The position numbers were made by a program, and so were the translations under genes. DNA of 64,000 bases. It comes from Plazaster borealis (Eukaryota; Echinodermata; Asteroidea; Forcipulatida; Labidiasteridae). The first letter of the stretch is position 1. Each line of letters opens with the position of its first letter. Below the pieces are notes generated by a model that had not been told where the DNA came from, made no database searches, and was given only the letters and a program-made list of their open reading frames with translations. Shown in pieces: positions 38,501-47,745 of this stretch. The stretch is from NCBI GenBank assembly GCA_021014325.1, contig CM037472.1, positions 28,916,234-28,980,233 of the forward strand, read 5' to 3'.

Positions 38501-39249
38501 TACTACTTTGAAGTATCCCAACAATTTCAAACATTCTATTTTTTGTTAATATGATTCTGTTTAGAATTATTTGTATGGTAGAGGGAATATGCCTCAAGAT
38601 ATGGATTTGAAGATATTGCGTAGGCCTTAACAAGTGTTTGTTATGGTGTTCTATAAAGGACACTTATCAGTTTTCTCGTGCCTGTGGAGAGTTCCCTCGT
38701 GCCTGTGAGCTAAACCCTCGTGCCTGTGAGCAAAACCCTCGTGTGTGTGAGCAAAACCCTCGTGCCTGTGAGCAAATCCTCGTGCCTGTGAGCAAACCCT
38801 CGTGTGTATGAGCAAAACCCTCGTGCCTGTGAGCAAAACCCTCGTGCGTGTGAGCAAACCGTCGTCGTGTGTTTGCTCACACACACGAGGGTTTTGCTCA
38901 CACACACGAGGGTTTTGCTCACAAGTACGAGGATTTGCTCACAGGCACGAGGGTTTTGCTCACACACACGAGGGTTTTGCTCACAAGACGAGGGTTTTGC
39001 TTACAGGTACGAGGGACCTCTCCACAGGCACGAAAAACCAAATAAGTGTCCTTTATAGAACACCATAGTTTGTTTCATACCAACCGAAACTTACTACTTC
39101 GAAGCATACCAACCATTTCAAACTTTACCCATTCTCTTTAAATCCATCAGACACTGAATTTTTCAAATCATCCAGCATCAAAACATCGCCAACCAAACAA
39201 TAACATCCAATATGACCGACAAATATGGACGAACAACTATGGACCGTAA
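32553..39249 (+). CDS. Gene B: mucin-like single-pass membrane protein (409 residues, 5 exons)
   Basis: This is the paralogue of gene A. Coding exons are 32553-32627, 33891-34806, 36766-36868, 38112-38148 and 39151-39249, summing to 1230 nt (410 codons with TAA), with junction phases 0, 1, 2, 0. The signal sequence is TRAWQLLLVGLAACGTFL. The ectodomain begins NFAEGEIALFGC and has Cys spacing C-x8-C-x4-C-x8-C, with NDT, NCS and NNT sequons. The stalk is a 9-residue Ser/Thr/Gln repeat instead of the P-T-T-D repeat. The helix is VLVAGLAAVAAVFAVAVTA and the tail ends NNYGP. I see no counterpart of gene A exon 22021-22080. The function is unknown. Domain order and phase agreement with A make the model strong even without a database match. 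Confidence 0.82.
33034..33740. mobile_element. Foldback element with internal 'catggtttataaaccatg' units
   Basis: Terminal inverted repeats of about 61 bp (33034-33094 and 33680-33740) begin atggggcgccgtttgtcaat and differ at about two bases. The interior is a run of short palindromes of the type ggtttataaacc in both directions. It lies in the first intron of gene B. No open frame is present, so any mobility would depend on enzymes made elsewhere. Confidence 0.85.
34072..34745 (+). repeat. Coding 27-bp repeat: T-T-E/G-Q-S-T-T-Q-S stalk of gene B
   Basis: Units of 27 bp (acaactgaacaatctacaa plus cccagtcg) encode TTEQSTTQS and TTGQSTTQS with a few substitutions (SPTQS, STIQS). Two units gain an extra isoleucine codon (QSTITQS). 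Most units contain GTCGAC. The stalk is rich in Ser and Thr with no Asp, so its charge differs sharply from the acidic gene A stalk. Opposite-strand open frames here are shadows. Confidence 0.9.
36766..36868 (+). CDS. Gene B transmembrane exon
   Basis: It enters in phase 1 and leaves in phase 2. It encodes FGADPVLVAGLAAVAAVF and then AVAVTASLAYAAVKK. The Ala-rich helix has many small residues spaced three or four apart, a pattern often seen where helices pack. The acceptor tctgtgttgtag and donor gtaagtaacc match those of gene A. Confidence 0.85.
38112..39249 (+). CDS. Gene B cytoplasmic tail exons
   Basis: Exon 38112-38148 encodes ASSTIFNSTASK. Exon 39151-39249 encodes TLNFSNHPASKHRQPNNN, then YDRQIW and NNYGP before TAA. 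The intron between them (38149-39150) carries a partial internal duplication and the foldback element at 38642-39067. Confidence 0.82.
38642..39067. mobile_element. Foldback element with 21-bp repeats in each arm
   Basis: The ends are perfect 26-bp inverted repeats beginning tatggtgttctataaaggac, possibly flanked by a TA target duplication. Each arm is a tandem array of about seven or eight 21-bp units (ctcgtgcctgtgagcaaaac), inverted in the right arm, with a centre near 38868. The matching intron position in gene A (near 26208) lacks the element. Confidence 0.92.
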
Positions 39250-39317
39250 CCCACACTGCGATGGAACATCCCAGATATCGAGCACATTGCGGCGGACAAA
39301 AACCGCGAGGTGTGGTG

Positions 39318-39468
39318 GTGTGGGAGGAGATTCTGTCCCCCCATGGTATGGTGAATTGTGTACTAACTTCTTCTGATAGCGCCCTCTTTTGAATCAACCT
39401 CCTTCAGCCCATGTTAATTTCCCATTGGATGGGGGACAAACTCCGGGGGACAGATTTCCCTATGACAG
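39318..39468. mobile_element. Small insertion in gene B 3' flank
   Basis: Sequence after the stop codons of A and B aligns (cccacactgcg, ggaacatccc, gcgcttcggagcaa), but B has about 150 extra bp here. The extra block has short inverted ends (attctgtccccc and gggggacagat). No coding content is visible. Confidence 0.6.
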
Positions 39469-41191
39469 TGGCGCTTCGGAGCAACGAGTGTGACGGTGTT
39501 ACTCACTTACTTCGGTATACGGCATTCACACAATTCAATCAGCCTGTGAACATTTCATCAAAATGAAAAGCACCGAAAAACGGTTCGTGTTTCGATGTTG
39601 TGCTTATGTGACCGTAGATTTAGCAACTTGACGACCCTGTTATGAACCACGTGTCCCCCTACAGGAGTCACAAGTTATGTATGTCATTGTTTTCCCAGTT
39701 GCAAAGCCCAGTTGAACGTCTGGATATAGACTCAGAATCGTTCCACATAATAAGGGGAGGTCAGTTCCAGGGTTGTGGTGGGTTTTTGCAATGGGCTGGG
39801 AACAACAAATATTTACCATACCAAGCGTACATCATCTGTCACTTGGCTTCGCGTGAATGTCAACACAGCCCACACACATCCAATCCTCTGATAAAGTGAA
39901 ACAATTCAAGCCATCTGTGTATTGTATCAAATGATATCCTATCTATTTTTTAAACTCCTTCCAAATTGTTATTTAAAGAAATGTCGTGTAGGCATATTAA
40001 AATAACAACAAACTTATTACACACTTGTGCTTCTTCAGATGATGAGGTCAGGTGAATTGGGTCAATGTACTGTTTTCATTTTAGGCAAAATAAATAATAA
40101 AACATGTTTAGCATGCTGCCTTTTTTTTTTTAAGAAGAAGGAAGTTTTTTTGTGTTTTTTTTCTTTTCAAAAATGACCGCCCGACAATTTTTTTAAGAAA
40201 ACCGGCCAGGATATTTTTAAAGATGGTTGCCAGCTTTTTTTTCAAAATGGCCGCCACTTGGACTCAGGAAATGACATATTGGCTTCTTATGGGCAAGATG
40301 CAACAGAGAATACGACCAAAATAATGAGATCGTTAAAATTTATCGGTTTTTTTTTTGTTTTCGTTAAAAAAGAGGCAAAAAGCAGGCGGCCTCTAAAAAG
40401 GAAGCGGGCGGGGACGCTAAACATGATTTTGTTTTTTGACTTTTCTTTGATAACTTAATACAAGTGTATTCAATTATCCACTTACTTTTTACTTTTTAGT
40501 CATTTATAGCCAATATTCGGAGCCCCTAAAGGGACATTATGATGAAAACAAATTCAAGATACAATATATTTTATCTTATATATTTTTGTATTAGTGTTTT
40601 TGTCTCCTTATGTGACTTGGTCAACGGGCTTTCGAGCTACAGTTATACCTTTGTGGATCCTGGTCATCACATAGTGTTTTTGTTAATTTCATGTGCTTTA
40701 TGGTTTATTTTGATATTATTTACTTAAAGGCTTTTTATATTTTTTTGTACTTGTGTATATATTTAATGGCCAAATAAAGAAAAAGAATAAGAACACTGAC
40801 TGCTAAAACTATAGTCTCAATAATTATTAAGTTTGTAGGCACATAGTTTCCCCATGTTAATCCTTTAAGACAACAGAAACAAAAGTTACTTCCTTTTTGT
40901 CAAGTCACCAATTGTGTGTCATCTTGACATTCTAACTAGTTTGCAAAGCTTTGAATGCTAAAACTGTAGTCCCCCATCAGAACTAGCAAGTTTGTAGGTA
41001 TTTCCTAATGTTAATCCTTGTAAGACAGCAGGAAATCCTTAAGATGACTCACGTCTGGCCGAGGCATTTTGTCATCAATATGAACACACTTGGTGGCTGA
41101 TTGGCCGTCTTCGAACATGTAGGAAGAACAACATATTATTCAAGAATTATTCTTGTTTCTCCGTGCTGTTGTTAAGACTACCACTACAGCA
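39469..41191. other. Region between genes B and C
   Basis: No gene is supported. The first 80 bp continue the 3' flank shared with gene A. An AT-rich segment with homopolymer runs covers 40100-40800. A short open frame at 39642-39899 has no recognisable content. Confidence 0.5.
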
Positions 41192-44100
41192 ATGGTGTCG
41201 TTACCGAAGCCATCGACCATCGGCCTACTTATCAGTGCCATTGTCCACGTAAGTAGAAGCCCAAAATGTGCACTTTATCCACTCACACCTAAACAAAAAC
41301 GTTGCTTGGGAAAAAACTGATTCAACCTCCCGCGTTCGTGATACAGCGGATCACAAAGCAGGGCCCAATTTCATAGAGCTGCTTAAGCAGAACATATTGC
41401 TGAACAGTTTTCTGCTATGCAAAAATGTGCAGGTTACCTTAAACAATGGTACATGTTACATGGTATTTCGGCTGGTAACCCTTACGGTAAGCATAATGAG
41501 TCGCTGTACTTAGCTACTTTCTGTGCTTAAGCGGCTCTGTGAAATTGGGCCCTGGTTCCTATAGGAATAAACAATAAATCTTTAAAATAGTGCAGACATC
41601 TTGTTTTCACCCGTTCAACTCAATGATACCAAACCAAGGCTAGATGGATAATAGTCCGAGGTCCCGTTTGGCATAATGAATATCAGTAGGGGGTATGTCA
41701 TGATTGATATGCTGACAGGGGACGAGACAAAGATGGCGGCAACAACATAAAGGTATATTACAATAATATGTTAAAAGATTACAATTCGGAAAGGTCATAG
41801 GTCAACTATACTTCATTATTTGCCTCCTTGGACAGATTCAGTAACGTCACTGTTGGGAATCTGCTGCACATTCTGTATGTACCGTGAAAGGGTGACATTT
41901 CTGGAAGCACAATATAGGCCTACGCCCATGTGCAGAGGTCTGCCGTAGCCTACCCATTAGAGATAACAATAATGAACAGTGTTGACTTCGAATCTCATAG
42001 AGATTAGTAACTTTTCGAATGCTAGTTTCACTAAAGATGGACACAGCAAACATTTTGCAATTAAAAAAAATGGTTACATGCACGAACTACTATTTCGGAT
42101 CGTAGTTGTCATGTTGTCTTTAACTTAAAGTGCCACAGTGATTAGTGTACGTTGCATGAGAGTGCTGTCGGCTTGTGCCCTTATATCATTAGAAAAGAAT
42201 GTGTCTAACAATGATACTTTATAGGCCTAATTATGAATTTTTGTTTCAGATCCTACTCGGTGTGACGGACGGTAAACTCGTCCTCTATGCTTGTGTTGAT
42301 TCATTAGAGAGTGGCGACTACGCAGAAATGTACGGTGATCGAACCCGCTTTGATTGCAATTGCACCAGACCTCCATTATTTAAAGCACCGTTGCCAGCAA
42401 TTTTACGGTCAATGTTTTACGGCGGTCAAACTACGGAGGAACTAGCGACCGTAGAAGGATGTATCACAGAAAAGCCTACAACGGAAGAGTCTACCGCGAT
42501 CACAGAAATGTCAACAACTACAGAAATGTTTACAACCACAGACACGTCCACGATCGCAGAAAATACTCCATCAGCTAAAGAGTCAGCAGAACAGTGGGAA
42601 GAGTCTGAAGATTCGGAAATTGTAGCGACGGATAAATCGACCGAAAAGTCTAAAAGCACAGAAGATTATTCCACGACAGAACATTTCAATATCGCCTTGG
42701 AGGAACTTGGGAAGGCAGAGGAACAAATACTTACGGAAACAACGACCACTACAAAAGAATCTTTAGCACTTGAAAAACAATCAATGGATGAAAATACAAC
42801 CACGGAAGAACCTGGAACCACAGAAAAGTCTACAACTGCGGTGAAGTCGACATCCACAGAAACCACAACACCGTTTCCGACCACAGAAACATCCACACTC
42901 GCAGAAAAGACTGCATCAACAAAAGATCCGTCAGATCCGCTTAGAACTACAGCGCCGGAAAAACACACCGATAGGCCTTTTGCTTTGGATGGCACTACAA
43001 CTATAGTAGAACTTACCACGGAAAAGCCTAGCACACAAGGGCCTCCAGCCTGGGAAGAGCGAACAACCACCGTTAAAACAACACCCACGGAAACCCATGT
43101 ATCGACGACTACAAAGTCAACGAGAATGTCAACTGAACCCATTGCAAAAATGCTGCCCACTGTTTCATTGGAAATCGTACCAGGTTATGTTATGTTTAGA
43201 CAATAATATTAACTTGATCAGTGATTCAAACGATTGTTTTTAGGCCACATTATTTCACAATATGCAACAAATTTATACAACATCATCATTATTACAATCT
43301 AAATCAGATAATATTTTTACGATTATGAATTATCAAAGAATATTATAATCCAAGATATTAAAGACAGTGTACACTATTGGTAATTGTCAAAGACCAGTCT
43401 TCTCACTTGGTGTATCTCAACATATGCATAAAATAACAAACCTGTGAAAATTTGAGCTCGATCGGTTGTCGGAGTTGCAAGATAACTATGAAAGAAAAAA
43501 CACCCTTGTCACACGAAGTTGTGTGCTTTCAGATGCTTGATTTCGAGACCTCAAGTTCTAAACTTGAGGTCTCGAAATCAAATTCGTGGAAAATTACTTC
43601 TTTCTCGAAAACTACTCCACTTCAGAGGGAGCCGTTTCTCACAATGTTTTATACTACCAACCTCTCCCCATTACTTGATACCAAGTAAGGTTTTGTGCTA
43701 ATAATTATTTTGAGTAATTACCAATAGTGTCCACTGCCTTTAAACCATGAAGCGGTCAAACAGAAACAGTCTTTTTAAGTTCTGTTTTGGGGGTTTTTGC
43801 TTCTTTAATTACACATGACATAATAATGTATTAAGCCCTATATGCCAACCTTAATCTCTTTTCAGAATCGGTGCCTTATGGATTTGTATTTGGTCAGAAA
43901 ATGAACTTTTCCGTACAACGGTTTACTAATTCCGCACGCACGAATTACTAACGCACGAATTACTAATTCGTACGCACGACTAAAATAATTGGTAATTCGT
44001 ACAATTAGTATACGGAATAATATAATTTCCCCATGTAGGCCTACTACATTTCCGCAGTGCCTTCTATTCCTACCCGTTTTGCCGGGACAGCACCGAGTAC

Positions 44101-47100
44101 ATTGCAATACTCAACACCAATGTACGATCTTTTAATCTTACATCGGTGTTGGACACAATTTTAGGAGTAGATTTTCGTAATGTGCATTTTGAAATTAGCG
44201 GGCCTTTATTTTGCTTTGTTGTTTGCTACCTTTCCCTGAACAGAACTCAGAGCACCAGATGACAGAGGCAACATGAAGGACATAACAGCCGTGGTTGGTT
44301 CCATTGCTGGCATTTCAGTCGTCATCGTCGTTGTTTTAGTTGTGCGGTTCCGTGAAAGTTGCCGAAGGTGTGTATTGTCAATAGACCTTATGCATTGACG
44401 TCTTCCAGCCGCCATCTTAGAGGTAAAGCGATGACTGAAACAATTGAAATGCACAGATTTGTACGCGCGGCGCATAGGATTGGCCAATGAACAACCTCCT
44501 TTTGACCTCTAGGCGAGGGCGCCCTACTGCTATGACATCATGTGCATAAGGGTGCACCACACTAAATAAACTCACATAGCAACCAACGCTAAATGATAAC
44601 TATTCAAAAATACTCAACAAATCGTGTAAGTCTCTCAGCCTCTTGAAAACCAATCAGACATATTTCCGGACAACTAAACTTCAGAATTCTTTTCAATTTT
44701 TGGCGGGTCAACCGTTTGGAATTTTTGCTACTACCCAAGAAAAAAAAAGACGATTTTTTTTTTTTTTTTTCCAAAACCGACTTGCTGCCAGTTTTCGTGA
44801 AGCACTTCTCCACTTCCCCGGTCAAATAGGGCCAACTTTAACGCCTAAATGTATCAAGTCTCCTCAAAAGTTGAAGCACAGAACCCCCAGGTTGTGATAG
44901 ATTCTTATATTTACACAATCTATTAGTTGCATGACCCCCAAAACGTTATAATTAAAAATAAGTTGTGGGTTTACAAATTATGATAAGTAGCTTATACTAG
45001 AGTATAAGACTGTAAGCTTAGGGTCTGGGTTGAGAGCTAGGGTTTGGGCTGAGGTAGGGTTTCACACGCATCATTTAAAGTGCATGAATCACTTTCCAAA
45101 AACTTGTTATTCATATGATGCCATAATATCCACCACCTCCCCTACACGATCCTGAGTCACATAGCCTCTTGATGGTTTTTCTCTACTTATTTCCCTGATC
45201 AACCAGTCTCTATGTTGACTCTTGATTTTCTTGAATGTGACTTACCGCTTACCGGCATAGTCTCATACTCGTCGTAGTCTTACAGTAAAAACAAACCCAG
45301 CGAACCACTCTTACGTTGAATTATTCTGTTAGCGTATTGTAATTTACGGAAATAACAACATTATTACTATTCTAACTGTTAACAGCCAAATTAATGATGT
45401 TTTCAATGTAAAAACAGCAACAACTGACGAAAAATGCCACATACAACTCAATCCTGTCGTCGTTTCAAGCCTACATAACTGTAAACAAAAAGCAGACATG
45501 GCTGCATGGGCGCCGCCATTTTGTATATTATAGGGTGCACCACACTAAATAAACTCACATAGCAACCAACGCTAAATGATAATTATTCAAAAATGCTCAA
45601 AAAATCGTGTAAGGACGGTCTCTCAGCCTCTTGAAAACCAATCAGACATATTTCCGGACAACTAAACTTCAGAATTCTTTTCAATTTTTGGCAGGTCAAC
45701 CGTTTGGAATTTTTGCTAACTACCCCAGAAGAAAAAAAGACGATTTTTTTTTTTTCCAAAACCGACTTGCTGCCAGTTTTCGTGAAGCACTTCTCCACTT
45801 CCCCGGTCAAATAAGGCCAACTTTAACGCCTAAATTTATCAAGTCTCCTCAAAAGTTGAAGCACAGAACCAGGTTGTGATAGATTCTTATATTTACACAA
45901 TCTATTAATTGCATGACCCCCAAAACGTTATAATTAAAAATAAGTTGTGGGTTTACAAATTATGATAAGTAGCTTGGCGCATGAATTCTGGCTTATTTAG
46001 TGTGGTGCACCCATAAGGTTTATTACACCTCTTGCATATATGACGTCACAAGCCCAAACAGCGCCCTCACTGAGGTCAATGAAGGCCTATCATTGGAATC
46101 ATTGGATAGGAGTTGTACGCGGCGCGTACACGCGGGCACATTTCCATTGTTTTATCTCAGCGCTGGCGGCCAATGCAAGGGGTCTAATATAGACCTTATG
46201 CACATGATGTCATAACAGTAGGGTGCCCTCGCCTAGAGGTCAAAAGGAGGTTGTTCATTGGCCAATCCTGTGCGCCGCACGTACAAATCTGTGCATTTCG
46301 ATTGTTTCGTCATCGTTTTACCTCTAAGATGGCGGCTGGATGACGTCAATGCATAAGGTCTATTGTCATAAGGGCCTGTAGGCTGATATGATAAGCACAC
46401 AAATTTGCTAAACACAAAACATCTTGCTTAGCCAAAATTTAAAAAGGGCCTTTAAGGTCAAATTCAGTTTTGTGATGCATTTGTTTCCCAATAGATAGGG
46501 TGCTTATGAAAGTGGACAAAATATTACACGTCTCTGATCCTCACATTAAAATGGTGCGTAATGCCCATGTGCGAAATTTGTTAGCATCCAAAGACATCAA
46601 ATGACGTCACATTTGAAATAATAGGGCCTATCGGTCTGTACATTTTTGTTTGAGGAATTTTCAATAAAGTCCTGAATTTCCATGATGTCCAATCAAAACG
46701 GCGTATTATTAAAATTTACCATTTGAGTGCATGCCGTGAAATGTTCAAATTGAGACCCCCCCCCCTTTTTTTTAAAATTGCACTCTGAACTTGAAGAGTA
46801 GGTCTATCAACAAAAAAAGGATAGGCCTATTTCAAACAATTTGAACCTGAGGTTAGAGGTTAGAAGTATTTTCCCTTTGATTTTAATTAGTGTATCAACA
46901 AACTGAATTTGACCTTCGATCCCTCTTTGAAGTGTCCAATGTTTAAAGGTATCGTACACGTTTGGTAATGACTCAAAAAAAATATTAGCATAAAAACTTA
47001 CTTGGTAACAAGCAACGGAGAGCTGTTGATAGTATAAAACATTGTAGGAAACGACTACCTCTGAAGTAACGTAGTTTTTGAGAAAGAGGTAATTTCTCAC

Positions 47101-47745
47101 TTATATAATAAAAAACTTCTTGCAAGAAGTTTCTATTCCTATCTGAAAGCACACAAATTTGTACAAAAAGGGTGTTTTTCTTTCATCATTTTCCTGCAAC
47201 TTCGATGACCAATTGGGCCCAAATTTTCACAGGCTTGTTATTTTATGCATATGTTGGGATACACCAAGTGAGAACACTGGTCTTTGACAATTTCCAAACG
47301 TGTTCAGTGCCTCTAAGAAAATTGGTGTAGCCAATTTCCAGTGTGATGTGTGATATCATTCTTACATGGTACATGATCTCATGTAGCGATTTTTTAAGAA
47401 GAAAAAATTAGGTCGAAGTTAAATAATAATAATAGTCTTAGTAGCCTATAGCGCAAGTATCTACCAATAAGGTACCGGTACTCAAGGCGCTTGAACAAAC
47501 AGAAACACTTCAAGAGAAAAAAAAATCTATTATGAGACCGATTTATGTATCACTGTGCAAGTCTCTCAACGATTTTTTTTTTGGACACTTCTCGTTTCCT
47601 CAACAGACGTCTTGGACATTACCTTTCAAGTTCTAAACCCGAAGACCATGTGAGTTTCAATCAGTCATTTTATCAATTAGATCAAAAAACACTTTCAAAA
47701 CTACTCAAAACTGGCAGAGTGTGTAATCAACCTGAATACAAATAG
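41192..47745 (+). CDS. Gene C: diverged third member, Thr/Glu-rich membrane protein
   Basis: Coding exons are 41192-41248 (signal MVSLPKPSTIGLLISAIVH), 42250-43183 (ectodomain and stalk), 44244-44367 (membrane helix) and 47607-47745 (tail). Junction phases 0, 1, 2 match genes A and B. The ectodomain opens GVTDGKLVLYAC, comparable to the A/B pattern G-x-[IL]-x-L-F-G-C, but it keeps fewer of the Cys. The stalk (from about 42430) is Thr/Ser/Glu-rich and irregular, without a tandem repeat. The helix is VVGSIAGISVVIVVVLVV, followed by RFRESCRR. The 3' end is uncertain. Reading on to TAG at 47745 gives 417 residues and a VSFNQ segment that may match TLNFSN in A/B. A strong donor (gtgagt) after 47649 could instead splice to a two-codon final exon at 48575-48583. 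Confidence 0.68.
44244..44367 (+). CDS. Gene C transmembrane exon
   Basis: Entry in phase 1 and exit in phase 2 are as in genes A and B. The exon encodes LRAPDDRGNMKDITAVVGSI and then a Val/Ile helix ending in RFRESCR. Arg residues after the helix predict an inside C-terminus. Confidence 0.8.
44549..46013. mobile_element. Nested insertion with 'gggtgcaccacactaaataa' ends
   Basis: The left end gggtgcaccacactaaataa occurs at 44549 and again at 45533, and its inverse ends at 46013. Segments 44549-44990 and 45533-45975 are near-identical direct copies. The simplest reading is one complete element (45533-46013) next to a second copy without its right end. The block interrupts another inverted-repeat element with end tagaccttatgca, whose left part is at about 44386-44548. 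An inverted copy of that element is at about 46190-46371. All are in an intron of gene C. Confidence 0.65.
46943..47315. mobile_element. Inverted-repeat element, 'ttaaaggcactgaacacg' family
   Basis: This is a longer copy with the internal acttcttgcaagaagt hairpin, in minus orientation relative to the copy at 29392-29771. It ends 290 bp before the gene C tail exon. Confidence 0.7.

Noticed and set aside
38690..39020. CRISPR-like array of 21-bp units
   Set aside because: The units are contiguous, not separated by unique spacers, and are inverted in the right half. The context is an animal intron.
39642..39899. 85-codon open frame as a separate small gene
   Set aside because: It has no signal, no recognisable motif, no splice or repeat support, and lies in the B-C intergenic region.
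42426..43160. Minus-strand frames rich in V-V-D-S-V opposite gene C
   Set aside because: Thr/Glu-rich codons on the plus strand produce Val/Ser-rich frames in reverse. There is no independent support.
45000..45070. Telomere-like repeats (agggtt, ggtctggg)
   Set aside because: Only a few irregular G-rich words occur, with no tandem array of a telomeric unit.
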